Positions 1-6,233 are shown, counted from the first letter of the stretch. The stretch: DNA of 18,043 bases from Phycisphaerales bacterium (GCA_011053245.1 DRGS01000122.1:1-18043), one strand, 5' to 3'. Made by a program: numbers and translations. The notes: generated from the letters alone by a model not told the origin.

Positions 1-33
1 CTGTCATTCCCGCGCAGGCGGGAATCCACATTA
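1..33. repeat. dRS3-like palindromic repeat
   Basis: An 8-bp perfect inverted repeat (ATTCCCGC at 6-13, GCGGGAAT at 18-25) encloses a 4-base loop. The core fits the pattern ATTCCC-N8-GGGAAT, which defines dRS3 elements of Neisseria; similar 'GTCATTCCCGCG.AGGCGGGAATCC' palindromes are scattered through unrelated bacterial genomes. It lies outside any gene, about 180 bases beyond the 3' end of the sigma-factor operon. The window edge may cut a longer element. Function unknown. Confidence 0.6.
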
Positions 34-151
34 AAATAGTTTTACTCCACGCTTTTTCTATTGGCGTCATTTTACACACTAATGCCACCCCAAGCAAGCA
101 CGAAGGTCAAAACAGCCATATTTCCGCAAATATATACCCACCCTCTCAAAC

Positions 152-185
152 CAATAAAAAAGGCCGAACAGAAATGCTCGGCCTT
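152..185 (-). terminator. Intrinsic terminator of the sigma-factor operon
   Basis: On the minus strand, an 8-bp perfect stem (AAGGCCGA at 160-167 with TCGGCCTT at 178-185, 10-base loop) runs straight into a run of six T. It lies 27 bases past the stop codon of the membrane-protein gene ending at 213. This is a textbook Rho-independent terminator for the operon read leftwards. Confidence 0.85.
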
Positions 186-212
186 ACAAACTCAAAGTAT
201 AGAATTTAGTTG

Positions 213-1538
213 TCAGTTTGCTTGAATTTTTGTTAACGATTCGACAAGCTCCTGCACCATTTCAGCGCTCATTTGCTTATTGGAGGACAAACTCAAAACA
301 GTCCTGTCCGGCATGACGATCATCCAGGTAACTCTTTCTTCGCTTAGATTCTCAATATCGAAGAATCCCGGTTTAGCCTTTGCGAAACTTTCCAGAAAAT
401 GTTTGGCATATATACCACCGTTCGGATGCGTATATAGCTCTATTCCTATGGGAGTTTCAAGAACAAGTTGCTGGTTGGGTATCCATACCATTCTATCCAT
501 GTCATAATAATCACCTTGGGCCACTAAAATAACATTATCGTCATTCGTTTGAATCCCAGTCATATACACTTTAGCTTTTGTGCCAAGAGGGTCAATAGTC
601 TCTATCTCAGCAACCTTCTCCATCCACGGTAGTTTTGCAACTGCATATGCAGTATGAATAAGCTTGCTTTGAATATCTTCAGCGGTGATATCCTTTGGCT
701 CAACCGGCCTGTAATCCAGAATAATGGTCTCTACCTCGTATCCATCAGGAACATCTGTACTGAATGCAGACGGATCAAGCTCAAAATCGAATTCAAACTC
801 AAATTCATCCAAAAAGATGGTCTGTCCTTGCCGGGTATGTACAAGCTCTATCTCGACCGGCAGTTTCGTCTCCGGGTCAACCCATACCGTAAAATCATTG
901 CCCGCGTTTGGCGCATGTCGGAAACCCTGCAATATTTTCCCATCCACTTCTTTTGTCCCAAGCCTTTCTGTGGATTCCTGCTCAAATCGCTTGACCATCT
1001 CGATTATATGCGGATCTTTTCTGGGGCCAAAACCAAGAAGCTTTGTAACTATCGCCTTTCTTTCGGCAGGATAGAGTTCTACAGTTATCGCATCCGTCCC
1101 ACGCATATCAATAATATGTATCGAGCCGTCTTCAACTTCCTGCCGTCTTAATGAAAGGTTCATATGATACACATCCATCGTCGGACGCTGAAGCCCTTTC
1201 TCCCGAACAACTCTCTGACGGCATTTATACCGTGTATAGTTATTGATCTCCGCGACGACATCGGCCCAGGCGACACTTGCCATGTCGATCGAACCGCCAA
1301 ACTGATTGACTATTACCATTCCTACTAAAATTATTGCCGCTGCTGCGGTGAGTTTTGTTATTTTGCTTTGCATTATTACTCTCCATATATCAGGCCGGGA
1401 ACCCGGCTTTGATGTTTTTGGTTTTGACTGTCCGTCAAGTATTTTTCCGAAAGCAATGCGTTCAGATTCCGTAGCGCCCGCAGGGTTAATGCCATCTGCT
1501 TTTAACAGTTCTTCGAAAAGTTTTTTATCGTTATCCAT
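213..1538 (-). CDS. Membrane-anchored putative anti-sigma/sensor protein
   Basis: A 441-residue protein. The start was set at 1538 because GGAGAG precedes this ATG by a normal distance and the ATG overlaps the sigma-factor stop by 8 bases; an in-frame ATG at 1622 would add 28 residues lying inside the sigma gene. Visible layout: a charged cytoplasmic segment (about 1-57), one transmembrane helix (about 61-79, Ala/Ile/Val-rich), then a large extracytoplasmic domain rich in beta strands (about 90-300) resembling the LolA/RseB fold of planctomycetal proteins, and a further C-terminal domain. No HxxxCxxC zinc anti-sigma motif is present in the N-terminal segment. Position and coupling to the ECF sigma gene suggest it holds or modulates that sigma factor at the membrane. 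The anti-sigma role is inferred from context; the topology is read from the sequence. Confidence 0.72.
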   Translation of the reverse strand: MDNDKKLFEELLKADGINPAGATESERIAFGKILDGQSKPKTSKPGSRPDIWRVIMQSKITKLTAAAAIILVGMVIVNQFGGSIDMASVAWADVVAEINNYTRYKCRQRVVREKGLQRPTMDVYHMNLSLRRQEVEDGSIHIIDMRGTDAITVELYPAERKAIVTKLLGFGPRKDPHIIEMVKRFEQESTERLGTKEVDGKILQGFRHAPNAGNDFTVWVDPETKLPVEIELVHTRQGQTIFLDEFEFEFDFELDPSAFSTDVPDGYEVETIILDYRPVEPKDITAEDIQSKLIHTAYAVAKLPWMEKVAEIETIDPLGTKAKVYMTGIQTNDDNVILVAQGDYYDMDRMVWIPNQQLVLETPIGIELYTHPNGGIYAKHFLESFAKAKPGFFDIENLSEERVTWMIVMPDRTVLSLSSNKQMSAEMVQELVESLTKIQAN

Positions 1539-2070
1539 TTTGACTCTCCATTTCTTTGCGAAGAGATCGCTTTGCGTAAAATATTCGTGATCGCACGGTC
1601 CCGATACTGCATTCGACAACATTGGCTATCGATTGATACGGCATCTGCTCAATGAAGCATAGCGTCAGCACTTCTCTGTGATACGGCTTAAGTTTTTTAA
1701 GGGCATTGTGCATTTTCTCAGCGTCGTTTGCACCGAAGGCAGGCTCGTCAGTTTCGGTTACGGCAAACTCATCTTCTTCCGGCAGTGGAACGAACCTGTC
1801 TTTACGCCTGAATCGATCATACACCTTATTTCTTGCGATACGGTATAACCAGACGCCAAAGGCCCGCCCGTCTTTTAACTTATGAATCTTCTTAAAGACG
1901 CTAAGCCAGATATCCTGCAGAGTATCGTCAATATTGGCCCCGCCGCTGTCCAGACGGCGAACGTAGTACTTCAGCCGCGGCTGATATATCTCGAACAGCT
2001 CTTCAAAAGCCGCCCTGTCGCCATCGGCACATCGACGCACTATTTCTAACAGTTGTTCCTCAAGTTCCAT
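1531..2070 (-). CDS. ECF-type RNA polymerase sigma factor
   Basis: A 179-residue sigma-70 family protein with only the two domains typical of extracytoplasmic-function sigma factors. Region 2 (about 22-90) includes the FEELFEIYQPRL helix, the DDTLQDIWLSVFKK core-binding segment and FGVWLYRIARNKVYDRFRR for -10 recognition. Region 4 (about 118-173) includes LKPYHREVLTLCFIEQMPYQ and the helix-turn-helix SIGTVRSRIFYAKRSLR for -35 recognition. An acidic linker (about 97-116) joins them. It should direct RNA polymerase to a small regulon responding to an envelope or other external signal. Its last 8 bases overlap the start of the membrane-protein gene downstream, so the two are translationally coupled. 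A weak AAAGGGC lies just upstream of the ATG. The family assignment is secure; regulon and signal cannot be read here. Confidence 0.93.
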   Translation of the reverse strand: MELEEQLLEIVRRCADGDRAAFEELFEIYQPRLKYYVRRLDSGGANIDDTLQDIWLSVFKKIHKLKDGRAFGVWLYRIARNKVYDRFRRKDRFVPLPEEDEFAVTETDEPAFGANDAEKMHNALKKLKPYHREVLTLCFIEQMPYQSIANVVECSIGTVRSRIFYAKRSLRKEMESQNG

Positions 2071-2180
2071 TTATGCCCTTTAAGATCTTTGCCGTATCAC
2101 CAGGTAAAGACGCAACCCGACCGGATTAGTTCAAATATCTTTCGTTTTTTTGATTTTAATGGAATTCGGGCCAAATAGCA

Positions 2181-2200
2181 CGCAAAAGCCCAAAGGGCTT
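2181..2200 (-). terminator. Possible terminator downstream of the regulator operon
   Basis: On the minus strand, AAGCCC and GGGCTT form a 6-bp stem with a 3-base loop, ending in four T (TTTTGCG). It lies between the helix-turn-helix gene (stop at 2334) and the sigma-factor gene, so it could end the upstream operon. The short T run makes this only a candidate. A second GC-rich hairpin (CGACCCT at 2296-2302 with AGGGTCG at 2306-2312) lies closer to the stop but has no T run. Confidence 0.4.
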
Positions 2201-2210
2201 AAACAATGGT

Positions 2211-2270
2211 AGCCCCGGATGCAGCGACCTGTCGCGTCGTAGTTTTACGAAGACGGAAGCGAAATCCGGG
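2211..2270. repeat. Nested palindromic intergenic repeat (REP-like)
   Basis: An outer stem (CCCGGAT at 2214-2220 with ATCCGGG at 2264-2270) encloses two smaller hairpins: GCGAC/GTCGC (2224-2235) and CGTA/TACG (2238-2249). The inner segment CCTGTCGCGTCG (2228-2239), followed after a short gap by GAAGACGG, recurs with variation at 3999-4032 and 4041-4080. It could fold as a three-way junction in RNA or as a cruciform in DNA. It appears to be a dispersed, non-coding palindromic repeat. Confidence 0.6.
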
Positions 2271-2333
2271 ATATACGGAACTCCCCCTACCCCCACGACC
2301 CTGAAAGGGTCGAACAATCACCCTATGCTGTCA

Positions 2334-2546
2334 TTATCCCTTATCATCGGGCACAAATTCAATAAGATCGCCCGGACTGCAATCCAGAGCCTTGCACAAA
2401 GCCTCTAAAGTAGAAAAACGAATCGCACGAGCCTTGTTCGTCTTTAGTATGGAAAGATTATTAACCGCAATACCCGTAGCCTTCGACAGATCCTTAAGTT
2501 TCATCCGCCGATCCAAAAGAACATGATCAAGTCTGATATTTATCAT
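2334..2546 (-). CDS. Cro/C1-type (YozG-like) transcriptional regulator
   Basis: A 70-residue protein that is almost entirely one helix-turn-helix domain. The start at 2546 is chosen because GGGAGG sits 6-7 bases upstream; a start at 2624 would lack this and would run into the preceding gene. The order LKDLSKATGIAVNNLSILK (about 17-35), then FSTLEALCKALDCSPGDLIEF (about 44-64), is the classic pattern of small XRE regulators related to Bacillus YozG, which commonly sit beside a small multi-pass membrane protein. It is the third gene of an operon, 13 bases after a membrane-protein gene. An inverted repeat over the operon promoter (3621-3658) is a plausible autoregulatory operator; this is inference. 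Confidence 0.88.
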   Translation of the reverse strand: MINIRLDHVLLDRRMKLKDLSKATGIAVNNLSILKTNKARAIRFSTLEALCKALDCSPGDLIEFVPDDKG

Positions 2547-2559
2547 TTCACTACCTCCC

Positions 2560-3075
2560 TTAGACCAGCGTTTTAGATTCTTGAATAATTGGCACAACTC
2601 GTTTAAATATCTGCGCAATCCCAATCCAGATCAATATCTTAATGAAAGTAGATATTGCAGAATGCCAATATATAAACGAGAAACCGCTATGAGTATTAGA
2701 ACTAAATTTATCGTGCATAGTCATAAAATGAATTACAAAATTGATAAGAAGGAAAATTGCATAACTATACATAATTTTATCGCCATATCGGAGAATCCGA
2801 GTTGGCTTATAGCCGTCAACGATAAGAGTTTTTATAAATTTTTCAATACCTATCAGTAGAATGCCTGGGAATATAAAAGCCGAGACAATTCCCAGTATCA
2901 TCATCGTACACTTTAGAAAATCTAAATCAGGCGAGCCTCCTCCAATGGACGTCAACAATAAGTACACTGGAATCAGGATACATGCAACGGAAGCTATCAA
3001 AAATAATCCAAAAAATTTCGCCACATTACTGCACACACGCAAAAAGCGTTCATTCTTTTCAATAAATTGGTTCAT
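2560..3075 (-). CDS. Four-helix membrane protein, DUF2975-like (copy 2)
   Basis: A 171-residue hydrophobic protein with about four predicted transmembrane helices (roughly 18-42, 55-78, 102-118 and 140-158). AAAGGGAAAG precedes the ATG. It is clearly a paralogue of the next gene upstream (3103-3606): both begin MN.FIE.N.R.L.VC, share a central 'P..ILR' segment followed by YSYA/YVYA, and end in KR..P.I.ESKTLV. The pairing with a YozG-like regulator resembles the DUF2975/HTH gene pairs of other bacteria, but membership in DUF2975 is only a suggestion. Function is unknown. The sharp conservation of the cytoplasmic C-terminus suggests a binding surface. Confidence 0.75.
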   Translation of the reverse strand: MNQFIEKNERFLRVCSNVAKFFGLFLIASVACILIPVYLLLTSIGGGSPDLDFLKCTMMILGIVSAFIFPGILLIGIEKFIKTLIVDGYKPTRILRYGDKIMYSYAIFLLINFVIHFMTMHDKFSSNTHSGFSFIYWHSAISTFIKILIWIGIAQIFKRVVPIIQESKTLV

Positions 3076-3102
3076 AATCTTTCCCTTTCTATATTTTTGT
3101 TT

Positions 3103-3606
3103 TTACACTAATGTTTTTGATTCTTCGATTACGGGCATGATGCGTTTCAGGACTAGGGCTACGCCAATTAAAAGCAAGATCTTTCCCGCAACATAGATCA
3201 TGCGGCCCAACAGACGTATTGCGATTTCACTCAAATTTTCCCAATGGCCAAACGCCATGACGGACATAATAATTATGAAGGCTCCAACGAAAACGGCATA
3301 GACATAAATAAGTTGCGAAGCATTTCGGAGTATCCAGCCCGGGCGACAATCGTTAACTGTGACGAATCTTATGAATTGCCCTATCCCTAATGCAAGTACG
3401 CCCGATGCGACACCGCCGATCACATTCCATGGCACGCTTTCTAAATAATCGTAAAACAGATCCCACTTACCTATTCGTGACATCAACGCAAAAGAATGGC
3501 CCGCAGTCGCCAATAAACCAAACGACAATAAAAGCCATCCGTAAATACGGGCTGTCGTACAGCAAACCTTTAACAAGCGTTTGTTTTGTTCGATAAATGC
3601 ATTCAT
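3103..3606 (-). CDS. Four-helix membrane protein, DUF2975-like (copy 1)
   Basis: A 167-residue protein with about four transmembrane helices, first in the three-gene operon. An AAGGGA Shine-Dalgarno precedes the ATG, and a strong promoter lies about 45-70 bases upstream. It is a diverged tandem duplicate of the following gene: the N-terminal 15 residues, the 'RPGWILR....IYVYA' centre and the C-terminal ESKTLV tail all match, while the helices have diverged. It lies 27 bases upstream of its paralogue. No catalytic motif is visible. It may act as a membrane partner or sensor for the small regulator; this rests only on gene order. Confidence 0.75.
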   Translation of the reverse strand: MNAFIEQNKRLLKVCCTTARIYGWLLLSFGLLATAGHSFALMSRIGKWDLFYDYLESVPWNVIGGVASGVLALGIGQFIRFVTVNDCRPGWILRNASQLIYVYAVFVGAFIIIMSVMAFGHWENLSEIAIRLLGRMIYVAGKILLLIGVALVLKRIMPVIEESKTLV

Positions 3607-3620
3607 AATATTGTCCCTTC

Positions 3621-3658
3621 GTAACTAATTACTAATTTAATTTCATGTAATTATTAAC
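3621..3658 (-). promoter_or_regulatory. Candidate operator over the regulator-operon promoter
   Basis: GTAACTAATTAC (3621-3632) and GTAATTATTAAC (3647-3658) form an inverted repeat matching at 10 of 12 positions. The right half covers the -10 box (3650-3655), and the left half lies between the expected transcript start and the ribosome binding site. A dimeric repressor bound here would block initiation. The co-encoded Cro/C1-type regulator is the obvious candidate ligand. The site is very AT-rich, so chance symmetry cannot be excluded. Confidence 0.4.
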
Positions 3659-3678
3659 GATTATCATGTATTTGTCAA
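3650..3678 (-). promoter_or_regulatory. Housekeeping-type promoter of the regulator operon
   Basis: On the minus strand a perfect -35 TTGACA (3673-3678) is followed, after a 17-base spacer, by AATAAT (3650-3655, five of six to the -10 consensus). The expected start is near 3643, giving a leader of about 37 bases before the ATG at 3606. Confidence 0.75.
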
Positions 3679-3904
3679 CGATAAAATAAAATTTTTTGAA
3701 GATTTGTTGAGTTTTTCGGGAAATTGTGCCTGAAACGCCATTATTGGGCAAAAAAACAAGGTTTGAAGTCTGAAGAAACGAAACCGGGATTCGTTTTTAT
3801 AAGATAGGCAAGCTAATCCAACCCAGCCAGGTATCAACAACAATTCTTTCTTTTCTCAGAGCCTTTGCGGGATAAAATCTTTCTCTATATTTCCCAAAAA
3901 ATAC
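3679..3904. other. Intergenic stretch with no recognised gene
   Basis: This is the first part of an 880-base gene-free gap (3607-4486). It is AT-rich, and no ORF with a plausible ribosome binding site, no RNA gene and no clear hairpin was found. The rest of the gap holds an orphan promoter and several repeats listed separately. Confidence 0.6.
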
Positions 3905-3933
3905 TTGATTTTTGATGTCCGTCTTTATATAAT
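3905..3933 (+). promoter_or_regulatory. Orphan sigma-70-like promoter
   Basis: TTGATT (3905-3910), a 17-base spacer, and a perfect TATAAT (3928-3933) on the plus strand. The nearest credible plus-strand gene starts more than 500 bases away at 4487 and has its own promoter candidate. The transcript would run from about 3940 through the palindromic repeats. It could make a small RNA or a long leader, or be a chance match in AT-rich DNA. Confidence 0.4.
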
Positions 3934-3998
3934 GTCCATATAACAATCAGGATAGATTATAGTTGCGTATAGGACAAAAAAATCGTATTCATTCGTGC

Positions 3999-4080
3999 CT
4001 GTCGCGACGAAGCTGTAAGCGTAGGCGGGTTAATTAGTGGCCTGTCGCGTCGAAACCTTGGTGAAGACGGGTTCAAGCGG
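3999..4080. repeat. Two tandem copies of a CCTGTCGCG intergenic repeat
   Basis: CCTGTCGCGACGAAG (from 3999) and CCTGTCGCGTCGAAA (from 4041) start two adjacent diverged copies about 42 bases apart. Both continue into a G/A-rich part ending near GGCGGGTT or GACGGGTT. The 12-base start CCTGTCGCGTCG is identical to 2228-2239 in the nested palindrome. A partial relative (CCGTAGCCTTGACGAAGGGG) lies at 4333-4352. Together these indicate a dispersed intergenic repeat family. Confidence 0.6.
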
Positions 4081-4182
4081 TTAAAAAACGTAAAAAAATG
4101 ACAAAAACGAAACATTTTGAATTTGCCATAAAACACTCACTTTTCCCAGATAAACCCGCACTTTTGCCAAACCTTTTATTGA

Positions 4183-4376
4183 GGAACAAAGCCAATTTCA
4201 ACAGCATAAAATTGACCGTAACCTCTTATAATACAGTGAATTACAACGATTTACACCTAAAAATCCAAAACGGAACAAAGCCAAACAAAGCCAATTTAAA
4301 GCCAATTTCAAAACCCCAAAATCGAAGTTTCTCCGTAGCCTTGACGAAGGGGAACAAACCCAAACAAACCCAATTT
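4183..4376. repeat. 'AACAAAGCCAATTT' repeat tract (pseudo-coding)
   Basis: Short units built from GGAACAAA(G/C)CCAA and CCAATTT recur at 4183-4198, 4272-4308 and 4351-4376; the middle unit contains an internal reiteration. Read on the plus strand they give Asn/Lys/Pro-rich peptides such as NKANFNSI, KPNKANLKPI and KPKQTQFPI, a pattern often seen as spurious short proteins in Phycisphaerae genomes. An ORF spanning 4098-4727 arises from this tract but runs into the real gene at 4487 in another frame, so it is treated as a repeat, not a gene. The comparison with other genomes is from memory. Confidence 0.6.
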
Positions 4377-4412
4377 CCGATACTCATTTTTTGGCAAAAG
4401 GCAAGAATGGGC

Positions 4413-4441
4413 TTGCAATTGGGGGGGCATTTGTCTACAAT
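4413..4441 (+). promoter_or_regulatory. Candidate promoter for the membrane protein-manA pair
   Basis: TTGCAA (4413-4418), a 17-base spacer containing a G7 run, and TACAAT (4436-4441; five of six to consensus). The expected start, near 4448, gives a leader of about 38 bases before the ATG at 4487. It is the only plausible promoter close to this operon. Confidence 0.5.
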
Positions 4442-4486
4442 TCTGGCCTATATAGTGAAATCGCCTCTCTGTAAGGACCAGCGGCT

Positions 4487-5284
4487 ATGGCTTTTAGCGA
4501 AAAAGCAAAACATATTGGTGCAGAACTCAAGGGTCACGCTCCGTTTACGCTTTTCGGAGCGGTGGCGGGATTGGCGTTTATGGTGGTTTTCATGCATATC
4601 AGCAAGCCGGCTGCGAGTGATCTTTTCGAAGTATTTCACCCGATGCACGTATTCCTCAGCGCGATGGCGACAGCGTCGATGTTCGCGATACACCGCAAAG
4701 CCAAGAATTTTTTGCTTATCCTCGTGATCGGCTATGTCGGCTCCATAGGAATAGCGACTTTGAGCGATTCGATCGTTCCGTATATCGGTGCCAAGATCCT
4801 CGGTTTGCATGTTCCGACACACGCCGATATTCATAGCGAAGAGGTTGAAGATGCTGACAGTCATGCCGGACATGGCCACGAAGAAACCGGGGAATCTAAG
4901 CTGCATATTGGTTTCATCGAGGACTGGTATATTGTTAATCCGGCAGCGCTTTTGGGGATCATCATCGCGTATCTTCTGCCCCGAACGAAAACCCCGCACG
5001 CAGCTCATGTCCTGCTAAGTACATGGGCGTCTTCGGCGCATATTATGATGAATACGCAAGGTGATATTACGGTCGCTGCGCTCGGGGGTATTTTCGTGAT
5101 ACTGTTTATCGCTGTGTGGATACCGTGCTGTGTGAGCGATATAGTATTTCCGCTGCTGTTCGTTAAATCCGATATTACGCTGGTGAGTACTTGCCAGTGT
5201 AGCGACCACGCTATACACAGCCATCCGCACAAACACGAACATTCCCAGGAGTGTCCGGAGGGAGAGGAAAGCAGCGAGCAATGA
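4487..5284 (+). CDS. His-rich polytopic membrane protein, unknown function
   Basis: A 265-residue membrane protein not assigned to a named family. AAGGA lies 9-10 bases before the ATG. About five or six hydrophobic helices are visible (roughly 20-37, 52-68, 73-95, 148-165, 172-188, 195-222). Potential metal ligands occur inside or beside helices: HPMH (51-54), HAAH (171-174), SSAH (182-185) and PCCVSD (213-218). A soluble loop (about 108-140) is rich in His, Asp and Glu, and the C-terminal tail (236-256) carries CxC followed by a dense His cluster (HSHPHKHEH). Such loops are typical of metal permeases and metal-binding membrane proteins, so transport or sensing of a divalent metal is possible, but this is inference. 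The stop overlaps the manA start by ATGA, implying translational coupling; class I mannose-6-phosphate isomerase is a zinc enzyme. Confidence 0.8.
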   Translation: MAFSEKAKHIGAELKGHAPFTLFGAVAGLAFMVVFMHISKPAASDLFEVFHPMHVFLSAMATASMFAIHRKAKNFLLILVIGYVGSIGIATLSDSIVPYIGAKILGLHVPTHADIHSEEVEDADSHAGHGHEETGESKLHIGFIEDWYIVNPAALLGIIIAYLLPRTKTPHAAHVLLSTWASSAHIMMNTQGDITVAALGGIFVILFIAVWIPCCVSDIVFPLLFVKSDITLVSTCQCSDHAIHSHPHKHEHSQECPEGEESSEQ

Positions 5285-6228
5285 AGATTTATCCATTAAA
5301 ATTTGAGGCGATATTCAAGGAACGGATCTGGGGCGGACAGGCCCTTCGAGAAGTTTTCGGTAAGGATCTGCCAGCCGGTAAAAGTATCGGCGAAAGCTGG
5401 GAACTTGCCGATCTGCCCGATGATAAGTCCGTGATAGTCAACGGTCCGTTAGCGGGAAAGAATATTGCCGAGGCGATCGCAGAATGCGGCGCGGCAATAA
5501 CTGGTAAAGATGATTACACGCCCCCCCTGCCGCTGCTTATTAAGATACTCGATGCCCAGACGAAATTGAGCGTTCAGGTCCATCCCGATGAGGCGACGTG
5601 CGCAAGGACAGGCAAGGGTGACCCTAAGACGGAGTGCTGGTATATCATCGAAGCCAACGAAGGGGCGGCGATCTATAAGGGTCTAAAGGCAGGAACGACA
5701 CGTCAGAAATTTGCGGCGGCGATAGAGAATGGAACCTGTGCGGAGCTACTGGAAAGGATCGAAGTTACACCGGGCGAGTGTCACTTCCTACCGTCGGGTA
5801 CGGCGCATGCCATCGGTGAGGGACTGCTTATCGCAGAGATTCAGCAGCCGTCGGATACGACATACCGTGTGTTCGACTGGAACCGGGTTGGCGACGACGG
5901 TAAGCCGCGGCAGCTTCATGTAGCCGACGCCTTAGAGAGTATACACTTCGACCCGTCGGGAGACGACCTTTCAATAAGAAGTGATGGCCGGCTCGTTGAC
6001 GCCGATGAGTTTAAGGTTGATAAGGCTACGGGCCAAGCTGGTTCCGAATCAATGCTGACCAGTGGCGAGATGAAAGTTTTCATGATCATATCGGGAACTG
6101 GAACGATAACCTGCGAAGATGTTGAGGATGTCGATTTCGCAAAAGGCGATACGCTACTGATACCGGCGCAGTTTGAGGGTGCGATGGCGTTTGCAGCGGA
6201 TACGGTTTACCTGATAGCGGCGGTATAA
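5281..6228 (+). CDS. manA: Mannose-6-phosphate isomerase, class I
   Basis: A 315-residue enzyme interconverting mannose 6-phosphate and fructose 6-phosphate, feeding GDP-mannose sugars for polysaccharides. The start at 5281 is chosen because it overlaps the preceding stop in ATGA and has GGAGGGAGAGG upstream; an ATG at 5251 would sit deep in the previous gene. The length matches the short bacterial class I enzymes. Zinc ligands of the cupin fold are visible: Gln99 and His101 in VQVHPDE, Glu118 in TECWYII, and His176 in GTAHAIG. The catalytic Arg196 lies in TYRVFDWNR. The N-terminal WGGQ and GESWELAD motifs are also typical. It ends 5 bases from the stop of the convergent LptC-like gene, with no obvious terminator between. 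Confidence 0.95.
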   Translation: MKIYPLKFEAIFKERIWGGQALREVFGKDLPAGKSIGESWELADLPDDKSVIVNGPLAGKNIAEAIAECGAAITGKDDYTPPLPLLIKILDAQTKLSVQVHPDEATCARTGKGDPKTECWYIIEANEGAAIYKGLKAGTTRQKFAAAIENGTCAELLERIEVTPGECHFLPSGTAHAIGEGLLIAEIQQPSDTTYRVFDWNRVGDDGKPRQLHVADALESIHFDPSGDDLSIRSDGRLVDADEFKVDKATGQAGSESMLTSGEMKVFMIISGTGTITCEDVEDVDFAKGDTLLIPAQFEGAMAFAADTVYLIAAV

Positions 6229-6233
6229 TACCG

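Noticed and set aside
654..1151. 165-codon plus-strand ORF
   Set aside because: Antisense to the sigma-partner gene, with no recognisable domain or ribosome binding site.
1539..1622. Longer N-terminus for the sigma-partner protein
   Set aside because: Would lie wholly inside sigma-factor region 4 coding sequence; a better Shine-Dalgarno fits the ATG at 1538.
3647..3680. Possible Fur-type box near the regulator promoter (GATAATCGTTAATAATTAC on minus)
   Set aside because: Only loose similarity in very AT-rich DNA; the inverted repeat at 3621-3658 is a better explanation.
4183..4376. CRISPR array
   Set aside because: Units are short, unevenly spaced and partly nested, with no regular spacers and no cas genes.
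4098..4727. 209-codon plus-strand ORF
   Set aside because: Its first half is iterated repeat DNA, its second half is the well-supported gene at 4487 read in another frame, and no ribosome binding site precedes its ATG.
4448..5008. 186-codon minus-strand ORF
   Set aside because: Lies antisense to the His-rich membrane protein; Arg/His-rich composition typical of a shadow frame.
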